A stretch of DNA of 16,989 bases from Campylobacterales bacterium (GCA_027023175.1 JALVWW010000051.1:1-16989), one strand, 5' to 3'; positions 1 to 7,837 are shown, counted from the first letter of the stretch. Notes: generated by a model from the letters alone, not told the origin. Numbers and translations: made by a program.

Positions 1-752
1 TTAAACTTTAAAAAGTTCCATTTTGTACCGGCTGCTTCAAGCACAGAGTTTGTATCGATACCAAGCTTGTTAAATATAACGGCTAACTCGTTTACAAAAG
101 CTATATTGATATCTCTTTGGGAGTTTTCTATTACTTTTGCGGCTTCTGCAGTTTTTATGTTTGGAGCCAAATGAGTTCCTGCGGTTATGATACTTTTATA
201 AAGCTCATCTACTTTTTTACCGATTTGAGGAGTGCTTCCGCTTGTAACTTTTAGTATCTTTGTAACAGTATGTTCCTTGTCTCCGGGGTTTATCCTCTCC
301 GGAGAGTATCCGCAGTAAAAGTCTTGATTGTATTTTAGTTTGCTTATTTTTTCAAGTACAGGAACACACTCTTCCTCTGTAGCACCCGGATAGACTGTTG
401 ACTCGTATATGACTATATCATCTTTTTTTAGGACTTTTCCTATGCTTTCACTCGCCTTTAACAAAGGAGTAAGATCAGGTCTTTTGTATTTGTCTATAGG
501 AGTGGGAACCGTAACTATATAAATGTTACAATCTTTTATATCATTTATAGAACTTGAAAATTCCATACCGTTGGAGATAGCCTCTTTTACCTGTTCACTG
601 CTTAGCTCAAGAGTTCTGTCATATCCACTTTTTAACTCATTTATTCGCCAGTTAGCTATATCAAATCCTACAACTTTATACTTGCTGCTGAATGCATGTG
701 CCAAAGGCAGACCTACATACCCTAGCCCTATTACTGCTATTTTTACTTTCAT
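1..752 (-). CDS. Nucleotide-sugar 6-dehydrogenase (UDP-GlcNAc/UDP-glucose dehydrogenase family), 3' end outside window
   Basis: Oxidises C6 of a UDP-sugar to a uronic acid using two NAD+, supplying precursors for surface polysaccharide. I translated it by hand because it runs off the left edge: about 250 residues are visible. The N-terminus MKVKIAVIGLGYVGLPLA carries the Rossmann GxGxxG motif (residues 9-14), followed by VTVPTP, YESTVYPGATEEEC and YSPERINPG, all typical of the family. The visible part ends at AAGTKWNFLKF, just before the place where the catalytic cysteine motif (GGHCIGVDPYY in relatives) is expected. The WbpA/TviB-like run SPERINPGD and TKWNFL favour a UDP-N-acetylhexosamine type over classical UDP-glucose dehydrogenase, but substrate cannot be settled here. 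The ATG overlaps the stop of the upstream epimerase by one base (TAATG), so translation is probably coupled. Confidence 0.87.
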   Translation of the reverse strand, partial: MKVKIAVIGLGYVGLPLAHAFSSKYKVVGFDIANWRINELKSGYDRTLELSSEQVKEAISNGMEFSSSINDIKDCNIYIVTVPTPIDKYKRPDLTPLLKASESIGKVLKKDDIVIYESTVYPGATEEECVPVLEKISKLKYNQDFYCGYSPERINPGDKEHTVTKILKVTSGSTPQIGKKVDELYKSIITAGTHLAPNIKTAEAAKVIENSQRDINIAFVNELAVIFNKLGIDTNSVLEAAGTKWNFLKF

Positions 753-1822
753 TATTTTACCTTAAAAAAATCTAAATACCAATCTATAAAGTTATCAATA
801 CCTTCCTGAATAGAAGTTGAGGGTTTATAGCCCAAATCTTCTACCAAATCTTTCACATCTGCATAAGTGCTAGGAACATCTCCGGGTTGTAAAGGGAGCA
901 TATTTTTCTTTGCTTTTTTGCCCAGTTTTTTCTCTATCGCTTCTATGAAATCCATAAGTTTGACCGGATTGTTGTTTCCGATATTGTATATCTTATATGG
1001 TGCTTTCGAGCTTGAGGGATCAGGCTGTTTGCCGCTCCATGCAGGATTTCCCTTGGGAGGGTTGTCATTTACCCTGATAACTCCTTCAACTATATCATCT
1101 ATATAGGTAAAATCTCTTTGCATTTTACCATGATTAAATACATCTATGGGTTTATCTTCAAGAATTGCTTTTGTAAAAAGATACAAAGCCATATCGGGCC
1201 TACCCCATGGTCCGTAAACCGTGAAAAATCGTAAACCCGTTGTAGGAAGTTTGTAAAGATGACTATATGTATGAGCCATAAGTTCATTTGATTTTTTGCT
1301 TGCTGCATAAAGGCTAATGGGATGATCTACATTATCATGAGTTGAAAATGGCTGCACTTCATTTAGTCCATACACACTTGAACTGCTGGCATAAGTAAAA
1401 TGCTCTATATCATTATGCCTACAGGCTTCCAAAAGATTGACAAAACCTACTATATTACTATCCACGTAAGCGTGAGGATTTATAAGAGAGTATCTTACTC
1501 CCGCTTGAGCGGCAAGGTTGATAACTTTGTCAAATTTTTCTTTTTCAAACAGCTTTATAATGTTATCTCTATCCTCCAGATTTAGTTTGATAAATTTGTA
1601 ATTGGTATATTTGTTGCTGATTATGGGTGTATTGTATGGTATATCCTCTCCCTCTTCAAGCTTTTCGATGATACCTGCTCTTTGGAGCCTTCCATACTTT
1701 ACCCTTTGATCATAATAGTCATTTATATTGTCTATTCCTACTATTTCATCATCTCTTTGCAGAAGTTTCAAAACAAGATGACTTCCTATAAATCCCGCTG
1801 TTCCGGTTACCAATATTTTCAT
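752..1822 (-). CDS. NAD-dependent UDP-uronate 4-epimerase (UDP-glucuronate epimerase-like)
   Basis: Extended short-chain dehydrogenase of 356 residues that inverts C4 of a UDP-sugar. GTAGFIG (7-13) is the NAD-binding glycine motif, YASSSSVYG (144-152) holds the catalytic Ser/Thr region, and Y172xxxK176 is the catalytic pair. The stretch DNINDYYD (31-38) and RFFTVYGPWGRPDMA (198-212) are hallmarks of UDP-glucuronate 4-epimerases (CapI/LspL type). A segment of about 20 residues around 50-72 is longer than in the shortest family members. The ATG shares ATGA with the aroC stop and its own stop overlaps the next start, so the dehydrogenase and epimerase are produced together and probably act in sequence. 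A UDP-GlcNAcA epimerase is the alternative if the dehydrogenase prefers UDP-GlcNAc. Confidence 0.9.
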   Translation of the reverse strand: MKILVTGTAGFIGSHLVLKLLQRDDEIVGIDNINDYYDQRVKYGRLQRAGIIEKLEEGEDIPYNTPIISNKYTNYKFIKLNLEDRDNIIKLFEKEKFDKVINLAAQAGVRYSLINPHAYVDSNIVGFVNLLEACRHNDIEHFTYASSSSVYGLNEVQPFSTHDNVDHPISLYAASKKSNELMAHTYSHLYKLPTTGLRFFTVYGPWGRPDMALYLFTKAILEDKPIDVFNHGKMQRDFTYIDDIVEGVIRVNDNPPKGNPAWSGKQPDPSSSKAPYKIYNIGNNNPVKLMDFIEAIEKKLGKKAKKNMLPLQPGDVPSTYADVKDLVEDLGYKPSTSIQEGIDNFIDWYLDFFKVK

Positions 1823-2901
1823 CTTTCATATACCTTTTTTATATTCTCAACTCTTCTTGTCATATTCAAAAGCAGCATATCAGCACATACCAGTGCTGCC
1901 ATAGCTTCAGCTACGACTGAACCTCTTGTAGCGATGCAAGGGTCGTGTCTGCCTTTAAGTTCACATATGGTTTCATTGCCGTTTACATCTATGGTTTTTT
2001 GGGGTTTAAAGATGGATGGAGTTGGTTTGAAGTGGACTTTTAGCACTATATCATCCCCATTTGAAATGCCACCTAGTATTCCTCCACTGTGATTTGATAA
2101 AAAACCTTTTTTAGTTATCTCATCATTGTTTTGACTGCCTGATAGTTTGGCCGAATTAAAACCGTCACCTATCTCTACAGCTTTTACTCCATTGATGCTC
2201 ATCATGGCATTTGCCAAAGAGGCATCAAATTTTTCATATATCGGCTCACCCAGACCTATTGGAACATTGCAAAGCTTTACAAGAGCTACACCTCCTATGG
2301 AGTCATGATTATTTCTAGCTTTTTCTATCTCACTTTTTTGCTCATTTTCAATATTTCTATCAAGTGCATATATTATGCTCTGTTTTGCATATTCAAAATC
2401 GATATCTTTTGCCTCTATATCACCTATGGCATATATACCGCTTCTTACATCGATACCGACTTCTTTTAAAAGCAGTTTCGCAATAGCCGAAGCGGCAACT
2501 CTTGCAGCAGTTTCTCTTGCGCTGCTTCTGCCTCCTCCTCTATAATCTCTTATACCGTATTTGTAGTGGTAGGTCATATCCGCATGACCCGGTCTAAAGA
2601 GATCTTTGATATTTGAATAATCTTTGCTCTTTTGGGATTTGTTTTCAATCATAAGAGCTATAGGAGTGCCTGTACTTATTCCTTCAAACACTCCACTTAG
2701 AATATTTACTCTATCATCTTCTTTTCTTGGTGTTTCATACTTACTTTTTCCCGGTTTTCTTCTGTCAAGCTCATTTTGTATAAATTCTTCATCTATTTTA
2801 ATGCCTGCAGGAATACCGTCAACTACACACCCTACTGCTTTGCCGTGGGATTCACCGAAAGTAGTAATGCTAAAAATATTGCCGAAGCTGTTAAAGCCCA
2901 T
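1819..2901 (-). CDS. aroC: Chorismate synthase
   Basis: Converts 5-enolpyruvylshikimate-3-phosphate to chorismate, the last shikimate step, with reduced FMN. The 360-residue protein starts MGFNSFGNIFSITTFGESHG; TTFGESHG is the first family signature. RPGHADMTYHYKYGIRDYRG and GRSSARETAARVA form the central signature, and GRHDPCIATRGSVV the C-terminal one. An upstream in-frame ATG at 2934 would add 11 residues, but the ATG at 2901 has AAAAAGG about 8 nt upstream and fits the family start. It overlaps the end of rnc by 11 nt and its TGA overlaps the epimerase ATG, so it lies in the middle of the leftward operon. Chorismate made here also feeds the MqnA enzyme encoded at 10172. Confidence 0.97.
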   Translation of the reverse strand: MGFNSFGNIFSITTFGESHGKAVGCVVDGIPAGIKIDEEFIQNELDRRKPGKSKYETPRKEDDRVNILSGVFEGISTGTPIALMIENKSQKSKDYSNIKDLFRPGHADMTYHYKYGIRDYRGGGRSSARETAARVAASAIAKLLLKEVGIDVRSGIYAIGDIEAKDIDFEYAKQSIIYALDRNIENEQKSEIEKARNNHDSIGGVALVKLCNVPIGLGEPIYEKFDASLANAMMSINGVKAVEIGDGFNSAKLSGSQNNDEITKKGFLSNHSGGILGGISNGDDIVLKVHFKPTPSIFKPQKTIDVNGNETICELKGRHDPCIATRGSVVAEAMAALVCADMLLLNMTRRVENIKKVYER

Positions 2902-3580
2902 CTGTTTTATCCTTTTTAAACTTTTCAAGTGCAATTTGTGCTACTTTTTGATGAGCAGCTTTTTTGCTTTTTCCGCTTGCTCTTGCAAACTCTTTATCTG
3001 CAATGAACAGTGCCATTTCAAACTCTTTTTTATGGTCAGGTCCTTTAGAGCTTACCATTTTATATTCCGGTATCACCCCAAAATGTTCCTGGGTGAATTC
3101 CTGTAAAGTTGTTTTGTAATCTTTAAATATACTGTCAAGGTCAATTTTTGGATATACCTCTTCAAGTAGCCTGTAAGTTATCTCTTTAACTTTATTAAGA
3201 CCGACTTCGAGGTATATTGCGCCCATTAAAGCTTCAAATGCATTGGAAAGCAAAGATGGTTTTTCTCTTCCATTGTTATGCTCTTCTGCAGTAGAGAGTA
3301 AAAGATATTTGCCCAGATTTAGTTTTAGAGAGAGTTTTTTAAAACCCTCTTCATTTACCAAAGAAGCTCTCATTTTAGAAAGTTTACCTTCGTCTATATT
3401 TGGAAACTTATGGTAAAGGTATTCGCCTACTACCAGGTCTAAAACCGCATCTCCCAAAAATTCCAACCTTTCATTATTCTTGCCTTTTTTGTAACTTTTG
3501 TGCGTAAGTGCCTCGAGTATCAAAGCTTTGTTATTAAAGCGATACCCCAAGCACTTTTGCAACTCATCCAATGTATCCAA
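2891..3580 (-). CDS. rnc: Ribonuclease III
   Basis: Double-strand-specific endoribonuclease that processes rRNA precursors and structured mRNAs. The 229 residues comprise an N-terminal nuclease domain with the signature NERLEFLGDAVLDLVVGEYL (36-55; E37, E40 and D44 match metal and catalytic positions) and a C-terminal dsRNA-binding domain from about residue 155 (DYKTTLQEF... to SGKSKKAAHQKVAQIALEKF). In the second acidic motif, LLSNAFEALMGAIYLE, Asn113 sits where most family members have the metal-binding Asp; Glu116 is kept. The start is TTG, chosen because AAAGGAG lies five bases upstream and the protein then has normal length. The gene follows rnhA after a 98-nt gap holding a large inverted repeat, and overlaps aroC. 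Confidence 0.96.
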   Translation of the reverse strand: MDTLDELQKCLGYRFNNKALILEALTHKSYKKGKNNERLEFLGDAVLDLVVGEYLYHKFPNIDEGKLSKMRASLVNEEGFKKLSLKLNLGKYLLLSTAEEHNNGREKPSLLSNAFEALMGAIYLEVGLNKVKEITYRLLEEVYPKIDLDSIFKDYKTTLQEFTQEHFGVIPEYKMVSSKGPDHKKEFEMALFIADKEFARASGKSKKAAHQKVAQIALEKFKKDKTDGL

Positions 3581-3599
3581 TTTTTCTCCTTTTTTGTTT

Positions 3600-3680
3600 A
3601 GTGATTCGTGATTTGTAACTTGTGATTAGCAAAAGATTGAAAAGTCAAAATGACTTTTCAATCACAAATCAAGAATCACT
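3600..3680. repeat. Nested inverted repeat between rnhA and rnc
   Basis: An inner perfect 13-bp inverted repeat (GATTGAAAAGTCA at 3635-3647, loop AAA, TGACTTTTCAATC at 3651-3663) is enclosed by an outer 17-bp pair, 3600-3616 against 3664-3680, with one mismatch. An unpaired 18-nt stretch (3617-3634) lies on one side. The outer right arm reaches into the rnhA stop codon. On the minus strand the inner hairpin is followed by TTTT, so partial transcription termination or an RNA processing structure inside the operon is possible. RNase III, encoded immediately downstream, could in principle cut such a stem. Confidence 0.85.
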
Positions 3681-4119
3681 AGTCTCCAAGCTTCCCCGCT
3701 TCCTCTCTTGCTATTTTATCACACTCTTCATTCTCTTTGTGTCCGTTATGTCCTCTGACCCAGGTCGCAACTATTTTATGTGGCATTGCAGCTTTTATAT
3801 ACCTTTTCCAAAGTTCGGGATTTTTTACTCCTTTGAAATCTTTTTTTATCCAGTTTTTAAGCCATTCATTGATGCCTTTTACAACATAGCTTGAGTCGCT
3901 GACCAACTCTACTTCGCAAGGCTCCTTTAGTGCTTCTAGTGCTTTTATGACTGCCAACAATTCCATTTGGTTATTGGTGGCATTCTCTTTGGAGCCTTTT
4001 ATAATTTTTTTATTGTCTTTGTACTTTAAGATTGCACAATATCCACCACGGCCAGGGTTGCCAAGACTTGAACCGTCAGAATATATATATATTTTTTTAT
4101 ATGTAGGTACTGATTTCAT
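3679..4119 (-). CDS. rnhA: Ribonuclease HI
   Basis: Degrades the RNA strand of RNA-DNA hybrids such as R-loops and Okazaki primers. The 146 residues match the usual length. The four catalytic carboxylates are visible: D15 in YSDGSSLGNPG, E53 in NNQMELLAVIKALEAL, D75 in LVSDSSYV and D134 in NEECDKIARE; H124 in WVRGHNGH is the conserved flexible-loop histidine. It starts 23 nt inside the end of the upstream TPR gene with AAAAGAG about 9 nt before the ATG. No other Met lies before the first beta strand, so this start is well supported. Next to dnaG across the divergent promoter, the context is replication and RNA turnover. Confidence 0.96.
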   Translation of the reverse strand: MKSVPTYKKIYIYSDGSSLGNPGRGGYCAILKYKDNKKIIKGSKENATNNQMELLAVIKALEALKEPCEVELVSDSSYVVKGINEWLKNWIKKDFKGVKNPELWKRYIKAAMPHKIVATWVRGHNGHKENEECDKIAREEAGKLGD

Positions 4120-5134
4120 CAGAGCTCTTTTTTGTAAGTTTTGGCAGTATTTTTACACTGTCTATATGGTGGCAGTTCGGACATCTTGAAAAGTAAAAAG
4201 GATAACTGTTTTTACAGTTGGAACAAAAATATTCAAAGCTGATATCAGCTTTTTTGTATCCCTCTTTTACCAAATGTTTGAGCATATCAAGTTCAAATAC
4301 AGAACTCTCTTCCTTCTTGAAAAAAACTCCTCTAGCACTCAAGATATCACTTAAAAAAGGTTTGTTTTTGACAAACTCCATATCAAATAAAGTTATATCT
4401 ATCCTCCATAAAATATCAAACAAATTTTTAAAATCAAACTCCTTTATCCTCTCAAAGTTTACGGCAAAACTATTCTTTAAAATAAATTCCAGATACACTC
4501 TTTGAGTGGATTTTAAAGTAGAGTATTTATAGAGCAGTTTCTCTTTTTCATTGCTCTTAATATTTTTTGAAGATATAAAGAGAGCCTGAAAATAAACTTT
4601 TTCCTTTTCGATATCGACCCCAAGCTCCTCAAGGGCATCTAAAACTTCTAAAGCTTTATCATACCTTTTTAGTATGTCATATGTGATAGTCAAGTATTTT
4701 AAAGACTCTTCATGCCTTGGAGATATTTTTAATGCTTCGATAAAAACTTCTCTGGCTCTTTCTACAAAACCGGCTCTTAGATATACTTTTCCCAAAAGAA
4801 ACAAAATTTGTTGCTTTTGTCCTCTTTTTTTATATTTTTTGAGAGCATAAAGATATATACCTATACTTTTTTCATACTCACCTATGCTTTTATAGCTTTT
4901 TGCAAGCAGTATTATGCTCTCAAGTGTAAGATTTTTATCTTCAAATATAATTTTATATTCATTTTTGTTGTCGTCTATCTGGAACTTGTTTATAAATTTT
5001 TGGATATTGTTCTCTTCATTCTTGTTTTTATATACACTCCACCAATAATTGGCAAAAGAGATGATAAAAACAAGCAAAAAAAAGATAATGATGCCAAAAA
5101 GAGGATCCCTGTAACCTATGTAAAAATTATCCAT
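4097..5134 (-). CDS. Membrane-anchored TPR protein with C-terminal zinc ribbon, LapB (YciM)-like
   Basis: The architecture matches LapB, the inner-membrane protein that in enterobacteria tunes lipopolysaccharide synthesis by promoting LpxC turnover. There is one N-terminal membrane helix (about residues 12-31, IIIFFLLVFIISFANYW), then helical repeats with TPR spacing (about 70-250; for example YKSIGEYEKSIGIYLYALKKY and GKVYLRAGFVERAREVFIEAL), and a rubredoxin-like ribbon FCSNCKNSYPFYFSRCPNC with two CxxC pairs near residues 304-321. Length (345) is a little below E. coli LapB (389). Sequence similarity in the TPR part cannot be judged by eye, so function is inferred from domain order. The start may be GTG at 5137 or ATG at 5134; I prefer the ATG. 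First gene of the leftward operon. Confidence 0.75.
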   Translation of the reverse strand: MDNFYIGYRDPLFGIIIFFLLVFIISFANYWWSVYKNKNEENNIQKFINKFQIDDNKNEYKIIFEDKNLTLESIILLAKSYKSIGEYEKSIGIYLYALKKYKKRGQKQQILFLLGKVYLRAGFVERAREVFIEALKISPRHEESLKYLTITYDILKRYDKALEVLDALEELGVDIEKEKVYFQALFISSKNIKSNEKEKLLYKYSTLKSTQRVYLEFILKNSFAVNFERIKEFDFKNLFDILWRIDITLFDMEFVKNKPFLSDILSARGVFFKKEESSVFELDMLKHLVKEGYKKADISFEYFCSNCKNSYPFYFSRCPNCHHIDSVKILPKLTKKSSDEISTYI

Positions 5135-5171
5135 CACTGCCTAACTTGTAATTTGTTTAACTTATCCATTT

Positions 5172-5177
5172 ATTATA
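5172..5177 (-). promoter_or_regulatory. -10 box for the leftward operon
   Basis: TATAAT read on the minus strand, with an upstream TG giving an extended -10 (TGATATAAT). The predicted start site lies near 5165, about 30 nt ahead of the TPR gene. No convincing -35 box is visible, as is common in this phylum. Confidence 0.5.
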
Positions 5178-5187
5178 TCAAATATTA

Positions 5188-5193
5188 TATAAT
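5188..5193 (+). promoter_or_regulatory. -10 box for dnaG, predicting a leaderless mRNA
   Basis: TATAAT ends 6 nt before the dnaG ATG (5200), so the expected transcription start falls on or next to the start codon. No Shine-Dalgarno sequence precedes the ATG. An alternative box TATTAT at 5171-5176 would leave a leader of about 17 nt, also without a ribosome binding site. Confidence 0.45.
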
Positions 5194-5199
5194 ATCTTT

Positions 5200-6849
5200 A
5201 TGATAGAGCAAAATTCGATAGAAAATCTCAAAAATAGACTTGATATTGTTGAAGTTGTAGGCTCTTACATCGAGCTTAAAAAAAGCGGAGCAAACTATAA
5301 AGCCAGATGTCCTTTTCACAGTGAAGATACTCCAAGCTTTGTTGTGAGTCCTTCAAAGCAGATATATCACTGCTTTGGATGCGGGGCAGGTGGAGATGCC
5401 ATAAGTTTTGTTATGAATTATGACAAGCTTAGTTATCCCGAAGCCATAGAAAAACTTGCAAATGATTTTAATGTACCTCTATCATATACCAAAGGCAGCT
5501 TTGAAAAAAAAGATGACAGAAGAGTTTTGGAGCAAATCAATCAATTTTACAAAAAAAATCTTTACTCAAATCAAACAGCCAAAAATTATCTGGAAAACAG
5601 AGGCATATATACTTCTTCCATCGAAAAGTTTGAGATAGGATATGCACCGGCTTCTTCTAAAACTATATCTTTTTTAAAAGAGACTCTTTTATCATTAGAA
5701 GATGCTTTAAAGACAGGAATTTTGGGAAAAGATGAGAGGGGCAATCTATATGCCAGGCTGATTGAGAGGGTAACTTTTCCCATATATGCACCAAACTCTA
5801 AGATAGTAGGCTTTGGAGGCAGGACTATATCGAATCATCCCGCAAAGTATATAAACTCACCCCAAACTTACCTCTTTAATAAGTCAAAACTTCTTTACGG
5901 CTATCATCTAGCAAGAGAGAGTATCGTAAAAAAAGGAAGAATTATCATCACCGAAGGTTATCTTGATGTTATTATGCTTCATCAAGCAGGCTTTAGTGAG
6001 TGTGTTGCAACTTTGGGAACGGCGCTAACCAGTGAGCATTTGCCTCTGCTTAGGCGGGCTGAGCCGAAAGTTATACTCTCTTATGACGGCGACAAAGCGG
6101 GAATGGAAGCAGCTTTTAAAGCTAGCAAAATGCTTATAGCATCTTCTATAGACGGCGGTGTGGTTATATTTGGCGGAGGAAAAGATCCTGCCGACATGGT
6201 AAAAGATGGCGACATAAGTACTCTCAAGTCCCTTTTTAATGAGCCAAAACCTTTTGCAAATTTTGTGATAGAACAAATAGCATACAAGTATGATTTAAAA
6301 AACCCGCTTGAAAAAGAAAAAGCCCTAAAAGAGGGGGTAGAATTTTTAAGAACTCTCTCACCTATGCTTCAAGATGAGTACAAAAGTTATCTCTCAACTG
6401 TTTTAAATATTGATAAAAGAGTAATAAGAGTTCAAAGTAGAAAAAATTTTAATACAAATAGCACATCAAATGTTAACAAAGAGGATTTGGCAGAACTTTC
6501 CGTCATAAAAACTCTACTTTTAAAACCTGAACTTCTCGATATGGTTCTTGATAATATTTCCGAAGATGTGTTTAGGGTTCACAAAGATCTTTTCATAAGA
6601 GTAATGGGTGGAGATGACAAAAAGGGGTTTGAAGGAATTTTAGTAAGAGATGATATAAGTGAATTGAATGAAGATGAATTGAAAAAACAGATTAGAATGA
6701 TACTTATGAAGTTTTATCAAACTAGACTTGACAATATAAAAGCAAGAGCCGATATTGCATTTGATAAAAAAAGTTTTTATATCAGAAAAATTCAGGATAA
6801 AATTTACAGACTTAAAAGAGGGGAGATAGTTGAATATGAGCAAATCTAA
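5200..6849 (+). CDS. dnaG: DNA primase
   Basis: Makes RNA primers for lagging-strand synthesis at the replication fork. The 549-residue protein has the CHC2 zinc finger (CPFH with C37 and H40, CFGC with C58 and C61), the RNA-polymerase core, and the TOPRIM motifs TEGYLDV (251-257, E252) and SYDGDKAG (294-301, D296 and D298). The C-terminal part from about 420 is the helicase-interaction region, which is less conserved. The start MIEQNSIENLKNRLDIVEVV fits the family exactly, although no ribosome binding site precedes it. The stop lies 14 nt inside the next gene, pointing to co-translation with the PP-loop protein. Confidence 0.97.
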   Translation: MIEQNSIENLKNRLDIVEVVGSYIELKKSGANYKARCPFHSEDTPSFVVSPSKQIYHCFGCGAGGDAISFVMNYDKLSYPEAIEKLANDFNVPLSYTKGSFEKKDDRRVLEQINQFYKKNLYSNQTAKNYLENRGIYTSSIEKFEIGYAPASSKTISFLKETLLSLEDALKTGILGKDERGNLYARLIERVTFPIYAPNSKIVGFGGRTISNHPAKYINSPQTYLFNKSKLLYGYHLARESIVKKGRIIITEGYLDVIMLHQAGFSECVATLGTALTSEHLPLLRRAEPKVILSYDGDKAGMEAAFKASKMLIASSIDGGVVIFGGGKDPADMVKDGDISTLKSLFNEPKPFANFVIEQIAYKYDLKNPLEKEKALKEGVEFLRTLSPMLQDEYKSYLSTVLNIDKRVIRVQSRKNFNTNSTSNVNKEDLAELSVIKTLLLKPELLDMVLDNISEDVFRVHKDLFIRVMGGDDKKGFEGILVRDDISELNEDELKKQIRMILMKFYQTRLDNIKARADIAFDKKSFYIRKIQDKIYRLKRGEIVEYEQI

Positions 6850-7831
6850 GATAAGATGTATTTCACTTTTTAGCGGTGGACTTGACAGTATGATATCGGT
6901 TAAACTTATGAAAGAACAAGGCATTGATGTGAGTGCACTTTTTATAGATACCGGTTTTGGTTCTACAAAAGACAATAGAGCCATACTTGAAAAAAGAGCC
7001 AAAATTGTTGGAGCAGATTTTGAGATAGTAAACATAAGAGATAGTTTTATAAAAGAGATACTTTTTTCACCGAAGTACGGATACGGTAAAAATTTTAACC
7101 CTTGCATTGATTGTCATGCCAATATGATAAGAGTAGCGAAAGCTTTGATGCCAAAATTCGGTGCAAGTTTTATTATCACGGGAGAAGTTTTGGCCCAGCG
7201 CCCTATGAGTCAAAGAAAAGATGCACTTTTGCAGGTAAAAAAACTTGCAAATGATTTGGAAGAAAACTTACTGCTTAGACCACTTTCGGCCAAGCTTTTA
7301 GAGCCAACAAAACCGGAACTTGAAGGGTGGGTTGATCGAGAAAAACTTTTGGGCATCAGCGGACGAAACAGAGAAGTGCAGCTAAGACTTGCCAAAGAGT
7401 ATGGATTTGAGGATTATGAGAGCCCCGGAGGCGGGTGTTTGCTCACTGATGAAAGGTTTTCAAACAAACTTAGAGACTTTATCAAGTATGATAAACTAGA
7501 GAGTGAAGATATAGAGCTTTTAAAAGTGGGAAGACATTTAAGACTAAGAGAGGGAATAAAGCTGATAGTAGGAAGAAATGCCGAAGAAAATGAGAGGATA
7601 AAGGAGTTGAAAAACTCGAAAATGATATCGGTAGATGTTGAGGATTTGCCATCTCCCTTTTCAAAGATATCCAAAAATGCCGATAACGAAGATAAAATGC
7701 TTGCCGCCAAAATCATTCTCACCTTTACAAAAGCCAAAAAAGATGAAGTCTATGAAGTTGCTTTTGAAGATGAGGTCGTCAGGGCAACCCCTTTTGAAAG
7801 TAGGGATGAAATTTTAAAATATTATTTATAA
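6836..7831 (+). CDS. PP-loop ATPase, tRNA 2-thiouridylase (MnmA/ThiI)-like with extra C-terminal domain
   Basis: N-type ATP pyrophosphatase probably involved in tRNA thiolation. Residues 13-18 (SGGLDS) are the PP-loop that binds ATP; a CxxC pair in NPCIDCHANM (C90, C93) and a lone cysteine in SPGGGCLLTD (C201) are candidate sulfur-transfer residues. The C-terminal 100 residues resemble the NFACT-R2-type RNA-binding extension seen in related proteins; this assignment is from memory and moderate. A TTG at 6830 would add two residues, but GAGGGGAG sits about 10 nt before the ATG at 6836, which I chose. The gene overlaps dnaG by 14 nt and is followed closely by a tRNA gene. It is not MnmA itself, since the standard MnmA motifs after the PP-loop domain are absent. 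Confidence 0.75.
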   Translation: MSKSKIRCISLFSGGLDSMISVKLMKEQGIDVSALFIDTGFGSTKDNRAILEKRAKIVGADFEIVNIRDSFIKEILFSPKYGYGKNFNPCIDCHANMIRVAKALMPKFGASFIITGEVLAQRPMSQRKDALLQVKKLANDLEENLLLRPLSAKLLEPTKPELEGWVDREKLLGISGRNREVQLRLAKEYGFEDYESPGGGCLLTDERFSNKLRDFIKYDKLESEDIELLKVGRHLRLREGIKLIVGRNAEENERIKELKNSKMISVDVEDLPSPFSKISKNADNEDKMLAAKIILTFTKAKKDEVYEVAFEDEVVRATPFESRDEILKYYL

Positions 7832-7837
7832 AACTTA

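Noticed and set aside
1682..2092. Plus-strand ORF of 136 codons opposite the epimerase/aroC junction
   Set aside because: It lies antisense to two well-supported genes, has low-complexity hydrophobic sequence and no ribosome binding site.
2624..3106. Plus-strand ORF of 160 codons opposite aroC and rnc
   Set aside because: Antisense shadow of two confident genes; Cys/Phe/Ser-rich translation matches no family.
6640..7107. Minus-strand ORF of 155 codons opposite dnaG and the PP-loop gene
   Set aside because: Overlaps both conserved genes and their junction; composition is that of an antisense reading frame.
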